Translations under genes and position numbers: made by a program
The notes under the pieces: generated by a model
The model's input: the letters and a program-made list of their open reading frames with translations, nothing else
The model's database searches: none
What the model was told of the DNA's origin: nothing
Shown: positions 47,030 to 60,042 of the stretch, piece after piece
Numbering within the stretch: position 1 is the first letter of the stretch
Layout of the letters: each line of letters starts with the position of its first letter
NCBI RefSeq assembly: GCF_019393635.1
Contig: NC_057861.1
Location: forward strand, 87,785,827 to 87,849,826
DNA: 64,000 nucleotides
Direction: 5' to 3'
Source: Dromiciops gliroides
Lineage: Eukaryota; Chordata; Mammalia; Microbiotheria; Microbiotheriidae

Positions 47030-48245
47030 TGGATTCCATTGTTCTCCTCTGACCTCCAGTTTCACATGTCCAATTGTGTTTTAGACATCTTGAACTAAAT
47101 GTGTTAGATCTTTAAGCTCAACATGTACAAAGCTGAACTCATCTTCACATTCCCTTCCAAATATCCCCATTACCATTAGAGGCACTATCTTCCTTAGTCC
47201 TTCCCAACTCCTTCACTCTCTCTTATCCCCATCCACTTTGAATATCTTTAATCTCACCTTTGCAACATCTTTCTACTACTTCTCCATCTCTCCTCTGACA
47301 CTACCACTACAATGGTATAGGCCATCATCCCCTCACACTTGGACTATTGCAATAGCCTGCTGATTTGTCTTCATGATGTGTCATTTCCTATTCTAGTTCA
47401 TACTCAGCCAACAAAGTAATTCTTCTAAAGCACTTCTGACCATGTTACTCCTCTACTCAGAAACTCCAGTGGTTCCCTATTATCTCCAGAATCAGAAACA
47501 AAATACTTTGTTTCCCTGCTCAGTGGGGATATGCACAGAAAACCTGGGCATGCCCCAGGTCCCTCTGCCCAATCCCGGAGCTCTGGGCTCATGCTGCATG
47601 GGGGCTCTGTGCCCCAGCCGGCCTTGGGCACAGCCTCCATGGGTGCCAGTTGAATTAGCTTGGTGTGAGTGGGTGGTCAGCCTGAGGTTTCTGAGAGAGA
47701 AGGTTTTTAAAAAGCAGCAGGAGTAGTGAGAGGAGGGACAGTAGATGAAAGGGAGGACATAGAGTGAAGGAGCTATGGAGAGGGGAAAATGCAGGGGGTG
47801 GCCGGAGAAGGAGACTGGTGGAGACAGAGAGGGAGCAACAGGGGGTAGAGTAGAGGGGAGACGGGGAGTAAAGGCGGCATCGGCAGGAGCCGGCCACACC
47901 CACAGAGAGGGAGTGATAGAGAGATCATGGCAGCAGGCAAGAGACACACAGGGGAATAGGGAGCAGTTGAGTTCAGTGTATCAAGTTCACAGGTCTTATT
48001 TCTTGCTTTTCTTTGTCCTTATTTCTAAGTTTGTTCCATATCAATAAACCCTGTTTTTTGCTGTAATTGAAAGGAAGCTTTTAAATCTTTTTTCTTATCA
48101 GTCTGGGTCCAGCTATAATTTTTCAGTTTTATATTCAAAGTCTTTCATAACCTATCCCTCCCTCATACCTTCTCAGTCTCATCTTATACATTGACTCATA
48201 TCTTGGAATAGATAATCCCCCTTTCTTTTGCAGTCCTCACTTAAG
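47030..48245 (+). mobile_element. L2 3' end, split by an LTR
   Basis: Plus-strand L2-type sequence: TCACACTTGGACTATTGCAA, CAGAAACTCCAGTGGTTCCC before the insertion and ATTCAAAGTCTTTCATAACC, CTCAGTCTCATCTTATACA after it. This is the well-known L2 3' portion. Confidence 0.85.
47509..48125 (+). mobile_element. LTR inserted in L2
   Basis: About 617 bp separating the two L2 halves, purine-rich in the middle, with CAATAAACCCTG at ~48040 as a poly(A) signal on the plus strand and an R/U5-like end. The ends TGTTTCCC and TTTTTCA are approximate; the target duplication is not clear. Confidence 0.65.
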
Positions 48246-48896
48246 TACCTACCCATGAAAATTGTTGATCTGCTAAGTTAGATAAGATCCTTTTGCACTC
48301 CTGGAGTAGCCAAAGTGGGATTTAAATATACTGACCATTCCCTACAGCTGGCAATTGATGAGGGATAAATACTACTAGAAAGAACCTGAGAAGCAGGGCT
48401 AGTATTAAACTCTGGGCTAGAAGTGATACATTCACGAAGAAGATTTCTTAAAAACTGAAGGAGCTTTGGAATAGAGGCAAACTGAAAAAGTTCATATGTT
48501 TAACAAGTTGCCATGAGAATGGGATTTGGATTTATAAGTGCTGAAAAAGTGTGATAGAATGCTAAGCCAGAGACAGAATGTGAAGAGTGCTGGTAAGTTT
48601 TAGAACCTTACAAATTTGATCAATAGTCTTAAAAAAAGAAGGGAGGGGTAAAATATTCACAAACAGCTGAAAAAAGATACCACATGGAGCAGCAAGTCCA
48701 ACATGACAGTACAAAGGAACCAGGAGTACCTAGGATATATGATCTAGCAAAATAAACAAAACACCCCATTGTTTTAGAAATCTATATGTCAACTGATAGA
48801 ATAGGGGTATGAAACAATGTCAACATAAGATTCTAAATTAACTAGGCCAATTTTGACTCAAGAGGAATCACTGAGATTAGTTGGGCTTCAAGATCC
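48246..48896. other. Gene-free stretch
   Basis: Nothing recognised. Confidence 0.5.
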
Positions 48897-49305
48897 TGTG
48901 GTAAAAATTATTTGTGGTAAAGATATATATCAGAAGTTTTAGCTGAATCATTTGAGAGATTGCGCATGCTACTGAAGTGGCTTTTGAAGGACCTCCCTTT
49001 TGGGGAGGAGAACGCAAGGAACTTCCAGGACGCCAACCTAAAAGTGAGGGCAGGAACAGAAGTTCTCTCTCTCTGGTGGCAAATGTAGCAGTGACAGAGC
49101 AGGATTGAAAGGAGTGCATGTGGTTTGGTGTTTGGTCTTTTGAGGGATTTGCGGTCTGGTGGGCAGTTTGGGATTTGGTGAATTTTATAAAGGAATAGAC
49201 TAAGCTTAGATCTAAGATTATTCATTTGTATTTCTCCTTCCTTATTTCCCTAATTGGTTTCAGCTTTTGTTGTCTAATTAATTCCCAAGCAATAAAATAA
49301 AAAAA

Positions 49306-49352
<47 letters not shown>

Positions 49353-49399
49353 GTTAAAGGGAGAGATTAATGCTACATATATACAATTTGGCTCTCACA
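48897..49399 (+). mobile_element. Solo LTR with TA expansion
   Basis: TGTGGTAAAAATTATTTGTG to GGCTCTCACA, matching the LTR at 56309-56960 (TTTTAGCTGAATCATTTG, GACCTCCC.TTTTGGGG, GGTTTGGTGTTT, CCCAAGCAATAAAA). A (TA)n run lies at 49309-49348. The flanks ATCC and ACCC are only a near match. Confidence 0.85.
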
Positions 49400-51284
49400 A
49401 CCCCCAGGGAATATTTTCACCTACCAACTCAGATTTTAGCAAGTATTCATAGAAATTTCTATTTCCAAGAGCTGACTAGATAAATATGGCTGGCATAATC
49501 CTCTGTTAAGTATTCTCATAGCAAGTTGTGCATAGTAGATTAGCAGTTTCATGTACAATCATCTTTCTAAATTGTTCTATATTATCAAAATGCTTGTTTT
49601 GTTCCATAAATTAAAATGAATCTACCAAAAAAAAAGTATCCTCATGGAGAAATCCAGGAGAGCTTAACTTTCAAAAAGAAAAAAAAATGAGCCAGGATTG
49701 AGGGGAGAAGCCAAAGCAAATTAAGATTAAAAATGAACTCAGTTAAAATAGATGCATTTAGAATGAAAATTAAGTTTTATAGTGGATCAGAAAATGAACT
49801 TTCGAAACATAGGATGGGAGGCATAGGAGATTATGGATCAGGAGAAGAGAAGCTATATATTTTAGTGGACTATATGGTCATTACAATTAGTGATTAATAA
49901 CAGTTATTTCTATACTAATATAAGTAAAGGCATAGCTTTTAGATGAGGGAGGTAATGATCCCACTTGCCTTTGGTCTGGGCAAAGACCATAATGAGAACA
50001 TGGTGCTCACATCTAGGTAATATTTTAAGGACACAGGTAAGCTGGAAAGTTTTCAGCGAAGTGACAGCATGGTGAGAGGTCATAGGTGGGAGGGAGAGGG
50101 GGAGGTGAGAGGGAGAAACATGAATATAGCTCACTGTAAAAATACAAAGCATGCAAGTTGGCTTCATTCTGCTTGGCCCTAGGAGGTAGTGCTAGGAATA
50201 AATAAATGAGATTTTTGCTTGTAAGAAAGACTTCTGAGGCATAATTACTCTCCATATTTGGCACATAGCCTATTTATTCGCTTACAATTTGGGGGTTGGG
50301 GGTGGATGAAGGACCTCAGAGGCTGGAGGATAACTTCTTGGGAATATTATAAGAGATTTGTAGTCAGATATGACTTTGACTAAGTGACAGTAAAACTTTT
50401 CCTACCACTTGAGATTCTAATTCATTAACAGAATACAATAATTCTGAGTATAAGCTAGCCTTGGAAAGAAATAGTGTCACATAGGTAACTAAGTCCTCAA
50501 ACCCACACTTGCATAAAGTAGGGGACATCATTGCACCTTCCAAGCCTGAATGCTCCTCTGTCAGAAGACAGTAACATCTCCGAAGCACATTGTAAATAAA
50601 GGTGAAATTTACAGTCTAGAGATAATTTGGTGTCCTTGAGCAAGAGGACAGCAATTATTGCCAGTGTCCTTTCCTATGCTAACTACCAGGTCTCTTAAGC
50701 TTGTCTGGTTGAAAGCCCTATTATACAAAGAAGAAAGACTCCAACTAGATATCAAAATATTGGTTCAAGTTCCTCAGTTCCTCCACTTATGGAGCTTTCA
50801 GAAGACAACATGGATCAGGTAGGAATGAAGACTTTAGTCAACAGAAGGTTCATCCCTCTACACCATGAATATTGGACAAAGACATCACTAGACATCACCA
50901 AATAAAGAATGGTAGAGAGATAGGAAAGCACTTTGAGATTAATATTAAATTTGATCTTTAACCCTGACCAGTCAGTGGTCTGACTGTACATAGGGCTGAC
51001 ACAGGCATCATTAAAAACAAAAACAACAACAATAAAGAACAAATAGAATAGGGGGAAAAGAAACATGACAAAAATTTAACAAAACTTAACCCTGAATTAT
51101 TTAAACTGGAAAATCCAAATGGGAAGTAGCAGATTTCCTCTCGGTAAGAAAAGCCATAGCCCTCACCATCTTCTTGTCAAGGTGAAACGGGAGTGTGAAA
51201 ACCATCCCCAGAGAAGAAGAGAAGAAAGGAAACATGGCACACCCAGAGATGCCCAGAACCTGCAGGAACAAGAAAATGAGTTTT
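49400..51284. other. Long gene-free stretch
   Basis: 1.9 kb with only short frames without motifs. Confidence 0.5.
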
Positions 51285-51297
51285 AGAAATCATTGTA

Positions 51298-51462
51298 GGG
51301 GCAGCTAGGTGGCGCAGTGGATAGAGCACCTTCCCTGGAGTCAGGAGGACCTGAGTTCAAATCCGGCCTCAGACACTTAACACTTACTAGCTGTGTGACC
51401 CTGGGCAAGTCACTTAACCCCAATTGCCTCACACAAAAAAAAAAAAGAAAAAAGAAAAAAAA
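51298..51462 (+). mobile_element. tRNA-derived SINE, near consensus
   Basis: GGGGCAGCTAGGTGGCGCAG to CCCCAATTGCCTC with a long A-rich tail; duplication AGAAATCATTGTA at 51285-51297 and 51463-51475. Best-preserved SINE of the window and so probably among the youngest. Confidence 0.96.
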
Positions 51463-51777
51463 AGAAATCATTGTAACAGGAATGTCTTTAGACGATGTGG
51501 GTGGCAGCAGTGATGAGAATCAGGTCATTGTTTTGCAATCTTCTCATGGTCATAGTAAAGGAAAAGATCCACCAAATAAAGAGAAACCCAGCTTTGAACA
51601 GTCCAAGCCACTCTTTGATGATAACAACATGTTGTGATAAAGTTTAGTGAGCCTCTCAGAAGCATGGATCACAAAAGAATACCTTAACCCCTTAAGAATG
51701 ATGAGGTGCTCTGTCATGTATATACAGACAGTACATATCTCCTGGACTGACCAGAAAACCACAGATATTTCCTTTTT

Positions 51778-53406
51778 AAAAAGTAATAAACATTTTTATT
51801 TATAGTTTTGGGTTCCAATTGTATCCCTCTTTCCTTCCCTACCCTTCCCCCAGGAAGCAATCATGTATGGGTCATACATATATGATTATGTAAAACACTA
51901 CCATATTTGTTATTCTGTACAAGAAAACTTGATTAAAAGAAAAAAATGAAAGGGGAAAAATAGCATTCTTCAGTCTGTTCCATAAATATCAGTTCTTTCT
52001 TTGGAGGTCTGACAGTATGTTTCATGAATAGTCCTTTGGGATTGTCTTGGATCATTGTATTGTTGAGAATAGTCAAGTCATTCAGCTCTTCAAACAAAAT
52101 TGCTGTCTCTGTATGATATTCTCTTGGTTCTGCTCACTTCACAATACATCATTTCATACATGTCTTTGCAGGCCTTTCTGAAGTCATGCTGCTTATCATT
52201 TCTTATAGCACAATAATATTCCATCACTATCACATACCAGTTTGTTTAGCCATTCCCCAATTGGTGGGCATTCCTTCAATTTCCTGTTCTTAGCCACCAC
52301 AAAAAGAGCTGCTATAAATATTTTTGTACAAATATGTCTTTTTCTCTTTTGGGGGATGTCTTTGGGATATAAACCTAATAATAGTGTTGCTGGATCAAAG
52401 GGTATGCACAATTCTATAGCCCCTTGGGCATAGTTCCAATTGTTCTCCAGAATGGTTGGATCTTTTCACAACTCCACCAATAGTGGATTAGTATCCCCGC
52501 TTTTTCACATCCCCTCCAACATAAAATATTTTCCATTTTTTGTTATATTTGCCACTCTGATAGATGTGAGGTGATACCTCAGAGTTTTTTTAATTTGCAT
52601 TTCTCTGATCAATAATGATATAGAGCATTTTTAAATATGATTATAGATAGCTTTGATTTCTTTGTCTGAAAACTGCCTGTTCATATCCTTTGACCATTTA
52701 TCAATTGGGGAATGACTTGTATTTTTATAAATTTGACTCAATTCTCTACATATTTGAGAAATGAGGTCTTTATCAGAAATATTTGTTTCAAAAATTCTTT
52801 CTCAGTTTTCTACTTCACTTGTAATTTTGTTTACATTAGTTTGGTTTATGCAAAAGCTTTTAAATTTTATATAATCAAAATTCTCTATTTTACATTTAAT
52901 TTTATTCTCTATATCTTCTTTGGTCATAAATTATTCCCCTGCGCATAAATCTTATAGATAATTGATTCCATACTCCTTTAATTTGCTTATGGTAACATCC
53001 TTTATGTGTAAATCATGTACCCATTTTGACCTTATTTTAGTATATAGTGTGAGATGTTGGTCTATACCTAGTTCCTGCCATACCGTTTTCCAGTTTTCCC
53101 AGCAGTTTTTGTCAAATAATGAGTTTTTGTTCCAAAAGCTTGGATCTTTGGCTTTATCTTATACTAGATTACTATAGTCATTTATTATAGTGCAATTTCT
53201 ATCTATTCCATTCCACTGATCTACCTCTCTATTTCTTAACCAGTACCAGATTGTTTTGATAATTGCTACTTTATAATACAGTTTGAGATCTGGTACTGCT
53301 AGACCACATTCTTTTGTATTTTTCATTGATTCCCGTGATATCCTTGAAATTTTGTTTTTCCATATGAATTTTGTTTTCATTTTTTCTAGTTCTATAAAAT
53401 ATTTCT
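51778..53406 (-). mobile_element. 5'-truncated L1
   Basis: Minus strand: ORF2 C-terminal third in broken frames (TKFIWKNKISRISRES at ~53370, YYKVAIIKTIWYWLRNREVD, then AALFVVAKNRKLKECPPIGE at ~52300), followed by the 3' UTR. Divergence is higher than in the 22.5-kb copy. Confidence 0.9.
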
Positions 53407-54221
53407 AATGACCACTACTCCTGTTGTAAGCAGTACCAGCAGGATTTCAGTATGGGCTTGTAGAATAACACCCATGCTGATGAAACAGTTGGCCAAAAGG
53501 TTAGGTTGTATATCACTTTGGTTCAGGGAACAGGAACAACAAGCAATCTTAAACAATTATCTCAACTATCTCATTGAGCCACAATGTTACTGTGAACTGA
53601 AGGAGAAGGATGTGCCTTCAGTATCAGGGAATATATGCTTTTCCACAAGTCTTCAGACACCTGAGGTAGACAGAAAGAAGATGACAGGGAAAAACCTGGC
53701 AGCAAATTCAAAAGAAGCTCCTGTAGATGCCAAGAAATGTTTCTCTTGTGGAAGAATGGGACTTAAAATTTAAAGATTAGAGCACTAATTCCTGGTACTT
53801 CTTATTGCTTTAAGTCTTTCCTCTGTTGCTGATCAGTTTGTTTAATTTTAAGAAAAACATTTTGACAGGGGTAGTTATTTATCAACACATTACCAATGAG
53901 GAACTCTAAGATCAAAAATGAAGGATGTCAGAAGTTTGTGGGACACAGAAGATAGAATGGTCCTGGGGAAAGAACAAGGGATGCTAGGCTAATAGCAAGA
54001 GGGCTTTATTGGTTCTCTAGTAATTTCAGGATAAATTGAGGAAGAGCTCTGTGTTGGATGTTTTCCCTATGGCAAACTTTTGGGAGAAGAACATGAATAA
54101 GAGTTGTATAGGATGAACCTAAACTAGACTGACTTTTGTTTTCCTAAATGGATATCTAGCAATGGTTGACCCTCAGCTTCATTTTTCTATTGGGGCTTCA
54201 GAAAGACACCACTATGTCTCT
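53407..54221. other. Gene-free stretch with an unidentified 121-codon frame
   Basis: The frame at 53408-53773 ends KKCFSCGRMGLKI, which hints at half a zinc knuckle or finger, but nothing else in it is recognisable. A (CT)n run sits at 54217-54235. Confidence 0.35.
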
Positions 54222-54379
54222 CTCTCTCTCTCTCTTTTCTTTCAGTGAAGCAATTGGGGTTAAGTGACTTGCCTAGGGTCACACAACTAGTAATTGTTAA
54301 GTGTCTGAGGCCAGATATGAACTCAGGTCCTCCTGAATCCAGGGCCAGTGCTCTATCCACTGTGCCACCTAGCTGCCCC
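54222..54379 (-). mobile_element. tRNA-derived SINE
   Basis: Minus-strand copy with CACTATGTCTCT duplicated at 54210-54221 and 54380-54391. Confidence 0.94.
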
Positions 54380-55072
54380 CACTATGTCTCTTGATGAGAT
54401 TCTTGGCTGCCTGCACAGACTCTAGCTAAGAGCAACATGAAGAGCAATAACTAATTACCTGGAAGTATTTTCAGGTGGATTGGATCTTAACCCAGAGTTC
54501 TAAATAGAATCTCATGACATTTTTAAAATCAGATTTTAAACCCTTAGTTTTTATATTATATACATTTTCCCATGTCTCTCTTTCCTTCATACCTAAAACA
54601 ATTGCTTATATTGAAAATTTTTTACATGGTTCACCATAGTTAGCTTACATATTGAAAAATGACATGTTCTACACTCAGTTTTGGTGGTAATAAAGGGGCA
54701 AATTAGGGAAAGATGGAAATATAGCATTGGCATTCTCAAAAAACTTATAGAAATTACCTGTTCCATTGGCTTTAGAAAAAATGGGTGTCTGCTGTACTGG
54801 AGTAGGAGTGGAGCCCAATCTCCCCCCGCCCCCAGCCTCTGAATCAGCTGCAGCAGCAGGGCCTTCTGGAACTAAGATCACAGTCTGGTGATAGGTGTGA
54901 GCAGTTTGGGGCGGGGGAAGAGACTACAGGTGTCTCTGCTGAAGAAATCTTGAGTGGCAGCTCAGGTGGGGGAGAGGCACAGGCTCATCAGAGCTATCAA
55001 CCCAGTGAAACAAAATTTTGTTTACTGGTTGAAAAGCAAGTAAGCCTGGGGTTATTTAAAGACCAGAGCACA

Positions 55073-55221
55073 GGGCAGCTTGGTGGTGCAGGGGGTAGAG
55101 CACTGGCCTTGGATTCAAGAGGACCTGAGTTCAAATCCAACCTCAGACACTTAACAGTTACTGGCTATGTGCCCAGGGGCAAGTCACTTAACCCCAATTG
55201 CCTCCTCCCTCCCCCCCAAAA
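55073..55221 (+). mobile_element. tRNA-derived SINE in half-L1 leader
   Basis: GGGCAGCTTGGTGGTGCAGG to CCCCAATTGCCTCC; duplication AAGACCAGAGCACA at 55059-55072 and 55222-55235. Confidence 0.95.
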
Positions 55222-56308
55222 AAGACCAGAGCACAGGCCAAGCGAGTGCAGAATGTGCCTCTCCTTAAATCATACCATGTGGGACCCCCTGAAGCTTGGG
55301 ACAGTGAATCTTGGAAGCAGTGCCCCACTGTAAGGAGGAGTTAAAAGTCAAGAAATAGGCAGGCAAGATGAGCATACAAAGATGCAGATCATAGAAAGTT
55401 TCCTTAGTGACAAGGAAGAACAAGGTGCACCTTCAGAATAGGACAGCAACATCAGGGCTCCTACATCCAAAGCTTCTAAGAAAAATATGAATTTGTCTCA
55501 GGCCATAGAGGCACTAAAAAGGACTTTGAAGATAAAGTAAGAGAGGTAGAGGAAAAAATGAGAGTGATGCAGGAAAGTCATGAAAAAAAGTCAACAGCTT
55601 GAAAAGCCAAATGGGAAAGCTCACTGAAGAAAATAATTCTGTATGAATTAGGATTGAACAAGTTAATTGGTTGGTCCATTGATTGACATGACTTACAGGC
55701 GGTCTATCAATAGACATAATTTCCGTACGCGAGTCCTATGCTTTCTCCTCAGGGAGAAGCTGCCCTGGTTCTCACAATGTCTTTATCAGCAGGGTGGTGG
55801 AGCTCTGATTCTCACAACAGCCAAATTCGAGTATTCCCAGGTCAAGAAGAAAATATTGCAAATAGCCAGAAAGAAACAATTAAAGTGCTGTGGAGCCACA
55901 GTCAGGATAGCACAAGATATATCAGCTTCTACATTAAAGGATCTGAGGAAATGGAATATGGTATTCCAGAGGGAAAAGGAATTGGAATTACAACCAAGAA
56001 TCATCTGCCCAGCAAAATTTAGTATAATCTTTCAGGGGGGAAAAAGGAAACTTCAATAAAAAAGAGGACTTTCAGGCATTCATGTTAAAAAGAACTGAAC
56101 AGAATAGAAAATTTGACTTTCAAATGTAAGACCCTAGATAAGCATAAAAAGGTAAACAGGAAAAAGAAATCATGAGGGATGTTAAAAGGTTAAACTGTTT
56201 ACATTTCTACATGATAAGATGACATGTCTAACTCATAAGAATTTTCTCAGTAATAGGGCAGATGATAGATAAAAATTTAGACAGAGGGCACAGCTGGGAA
56301 TTGATTAA

Positions 56309-56960
56309 TGTGGTAAAAATTATTTGTGGTGAAGATTAATATTGAAAGTTTTAGCTGAATCATTTGGGAGGGGCCACACCTGGCCCACCCTGAGATTGCA
56401 CATGCTAATGAGCAGCTTTTGAAGGACCTCCCCTTTTGGGGGAGGAAAAACTGAACTTGACTGGAAGGGAGGAAACTTCCGGTAGGAGGGGCGTGTTCAA
56501 AAGTTCACACTCTTTTGGCCTGGCAATCAGTCTGGTGGTTTTCGGGGACCTGGTGGAGGCATGTGTTTTGCTATGTTTCAGGTGACTGCTGAGTAACTGT
56601 AGACTGACCGGGGTTTGGTGAGTTTTATGAAGGAAAACCCTAAATTCCTTTTAATTAATTAATTAATTCTGGGATTGCATAGGCTAAGCTTAGAGTTAAG
56701 ACTATCTACCTGTATTTTCTACTTCCTTATTTCCTTAATTGGTTTCACCTTTGTGGTTTAATTAATTCCCAAGTAATAAAACCTGATCCTTTATGAACTA
56801 AAGCTCAGAGGCTCCTTTTCTTATTGGCCTGGGAGGAATATATAAAAAAGAAAGTTCAAAGGGGAGATTAAACCTAAAAGAGTCCCTCATATTTCCGGGA
56901 CCCTAATATTAAGGCAAGTCACCCTAATAATGCTCCGTATATCAAATTTTGGCCCTCACA
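56309..56960 (+). mobile_element. Solo LTR in half-L1
   Basis: 652 bp, TGTGGTAAAAATTATTTGTG to TGGCCCTCACA, AATAAAACC at ~56776. Longer relative of 48897-49399. No clear target duplication (TTAA left, TCAT right). Confidence 0.85.
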
Positions 56961-56984
56961 TCATGAAAGGGTGATATCTGCAAA

Positions 56985-57146
56985 GCATTTTTTTTGTTTA
57001 TTGTTTTGTTTTGTGGGGAAGTCTGGGTTGGATGGCATGCCTGGCATCATGGAGTTGTTGAGTGTCTTGTGTCTGAAGCTGGATTTGGGCTTGCGTCTTC
57101 CTGGGTCCAGGGTGGATGCTTTGTCCACTGTGTCATCTAGCTTCCC
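56985..57146 (-). mobile_element. Old degraded tRNA-derived SINE
   Basis: Minus strand; only parts remain (GTGTCTGAAGCTGGATTTGG, CTTTGTCCACTGTGTCATCT, AGCTTCCC). More diverged than the other copies. Confidence 0.7.
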
Positions 57147-58293
57147 TGTGATGACATATTTAGGGCAATATTGAGGGGGGAAGATGATTGCACTGGGGAA
57201 GGAGGAAGGGGAGATGTAGAATGGGGTGAAATCTCACATGAAAGAAGCAGGAAAGGATTTGTGGAGTGGGGGGAGGATTGGGGGAAGAATGGGGCAGTGA
57301 ATTAGCCTTACACTCATCAGAATTGGCTCAAAGACCTTACTCTTATCAGAGTTGGCTCAAGGAGGAAATAACATACACATTCGGTTGGGTGGAGTAATCT
57401 ATCTAACCCTGCAAGAAAGTAGGAGGGGAAGGTGATAAGGAGAGGGGGGCAGAAGGGAGGGCAGAGTAGCAGAGGGAGCAGTCTGAAGCAAAACACTTTT
57501 GAGGAGGGATAGGGTAAAAGAAGATAGAAAATAGAGTAAATATCATAGGGAGAGAATAGGGTGTAGGGAAACAGTTAACTGAAAAAAATTTTGAAGCAGA
57601 GGCAAGAGTAATTTAAGATGATGATGGAGATGAGGATTGATGGATGATGATGATGATAAAATGTATGGTACTTACTTTGCTGGGCTATCGTGAAGAAAAT
57701 TCTTTATCAGGTATAAGGTACTATATAAATGTTATCTACTACTATTGTTGGAATAATCAAGCTCATGGCTTTATTGTAAGGAAACCTCTCTTTAAAGTAC
57801 TATATAAATCTAGTTTACTATAAAAAAATGGTGATCAGGATGCTATCAGAAAGACCTGGAAGGACGTGCATTAGCTGATGCAAAGTGAAATGTACTGCAT
57901 ACAAAATAACAGCAATATTTTGAGATGATCTGCTGTGAATGACTTGGTTATTTTCAGCAATGCAATGATCCAAGAAAATTCTTAAAGTCTTATGAAAAAT
58001 GTAATCCATCTACAGAGAGAGAACTGATGGTATCTGAATACAGATTGAAGCATAATTTTTTTTGTTAGTTGCTTTATCTGAAGTTTTGTTTTTGTCTGTT
58101 TTCTTTCACAACCTGGCTAATGTGGAAAAGTTTTGCATGACTGCTCATGTATAGCTTCTATTGAATTGAGTTCTTGGGGGGATGTGGGGAGGGAAGGAGA
58201 AAGAGAGTTTGGGTCACAAAATTTTAAAAACATTGATGTCAATTTTTGAATTTTACATGTAATTTGAGAAAATAAAATTCTAAATATAATTTA

Positions 58294-60038
58294 AAAAAAG
58301 AAAAATGGGTTTCTTGTATTGGATGTCAAGTGCCTGATTGAAGTTCCCAGTAAAATTTGGGTCTATCACTTTATAACCTAAGGCAGGTATTGACATTTAG
58401 ATTAGCAGCTATCATCTTGCATAGCTGCCATAATCAATACCAATGATTATAATATGGGCAAGTTTACCTGGGCTTAGTTGCTTTTCAAATGTACTCACAT
58501 TACCTTCTTCACTGAAAGTTTATGGCTACCCAAATCTGAAAGTTATGAGTGTTAATCACTTATAAGATATGAGTTATAAGATCTAAAATATTGAAATAGT
58601 ATCCTACTCAGATCTAGTCTCTTTAATCTCAATATTGTTCATATCAGTTTTTTGAAACCTATATGGTTTTAGCTTCACAGAAGCTAAACTGAGCAGATGT
58701 TAGGGCTTGCAACTCAGATAAACTTTGGTTTTACACTGAGGGGGCATTAGCTTGAGATTCACTGAATGGTTTCCAAGACTTTATCCATGGTCTGACCAGC
58801 ATACTCTGCTCTGGCTTTCATCTTAACCAACTCTTCTGGTCCCCTCAAGCAGTTGGTTGCCTACCATGTGCTAAATGTTGGCTGCACAAAGAGGACAAAA
58901 GTCCATGCCTTCAAAGGTGTCAATGGATTGTTGTACCAAGTTCAAATCTAAAGGTGTCTTACTTGTCCTGAAAGTATTTGAATGTAGTAGGAATGAGAGA
59001 GGGGTATCCCTTTACCCACTGGAGTTCAAAAGGGTAGGAAAATGGAAATGGTTACCTGACAATGTTTAGCTTCTCCAATCTGATTGCCCTAGAAATTTTA
59101 TACTACCATTTGATGAATCTCCCAATGAGGCTGATATGGCATTTATTGTTACACAGGCTGGGTTTTTCTGTCAAAAGGATGAGGATACCATCTTTAAGAT
59201 TTTATTGGTCCAGGGATTAACCCACTTATCATCCTTGTTGTGTAGGGCATAAAGGTTCCAATCTATGGTAATATAGGACACCAAAGATTTAGCACAATTC
59301 TCATTTCCCTTCAGTGAGTCCTTCTGATCCAGTGTTGGTACTGTGGCAAACAGTTGGTACTGTGGTAGCAAAAAGGATCAGTATTTTACTAGAAGAAAAG
59401 GATTTAAAAGACTCAGTTACTCTTATTATATTTTATTATTCATAAATGTTTCCTTGCATTGCAATTCTTATTCTGAATTATCGGTCTGGTTCAGAACACT
59501 TGGAATAGTAAGCATCATAAGAAAATCTGGAAAAATGATTAAGTTGTGTCTTTCAAAGTAGAGATGCAGTATTGGATAATTTGGGAACACTGAAACTCAG
59601 AGGATACTTTTAGACCTGCCTATTTAAATGCTTATACCTGGTGGTTGGGGATCTTTGAGAGAAAATGTAATGAATAGTTATGATAAGTGCAGCATCAGTT
59701 ATTGTAAAAGAAAAAAAAAGGGGCTGTACTTATAACTTAGAACACACCTCTTAAAGTAGTAAGTCCTAAACCAAAGGTGACTAACAGTACCTCTTCCCCC
59801 CAAAAAAGTCCCCCAATTTTTAATTCTGATAGCCACACTTTAAATATGAATTTTATGTTTCCCCCAATGACATTAAAAACAAATATTAAATTGTTTTTTA
59901 TGAATAAATATAAACTTTTATTTTTAAAAACAATCTATAGAACACGATGCATGTTAATATAGGTAGTCCTGAGATCACAGGCTCATCAAGTAATAGTTAA
60001 AAGGGACCCTGGAGGTCATCATGTCTAAGAGAAAATCA
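58294..60038. other. Long gene-free stretch
   Basis: 1.7 kb with no recognised gene or family. Frames at 58875-59069 and 59171-59371 show no motif. Confidence 0.5.
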
Positions 60039-60042
60039 AGGC

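Larger units (their letters stand above)
54720..58293 (+). mobile_element. Half-L1 (HAL1-like) element: ORF1, no ORF2, L1 3' end
   Basis: 5' region with GC-rich leader (~54820-55360, split by a SINE at 55073-55221), then ORF1 from about ATG 55368: coiled-coil part near 55500-55620 (DFEDKVREVEEKMRVMQES reading) and, at 55850-56090, the RRM/C-terminal part IARKKQLKCCGATVRIAQDI...LQPRIICPAKFSIIF, which is the L1 ORF1 signature (ATVRI...ARRAWN...PRILYPAKLS). The frame is broken several times. After ORF1 come only ~900 bp of non-coding DNA (not counting a solo LTR and a SINE) and then the L1 3' UTR and tail to 58293. The lack of any ORF2 sequence between fits the half-L1 type, mobilised in trans by L1. 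Confidence 0.65.

Noticed and set aside
47492-47947. Overlapping 151- and 82-codon minus-strand frames rich in Pro, Ser and Leu
   Set aside because: They are antisense to the purine-rich U3 of an LTR inserted in an L2.
53408-53773. 121-codon frame ending KKCFSCGRMGLKI as a zinc-finger gene
   Set aside because: Only half a metal site is visible, no family could be named, and it directly abuts an L1 end; evidence is too thin for a gene call.
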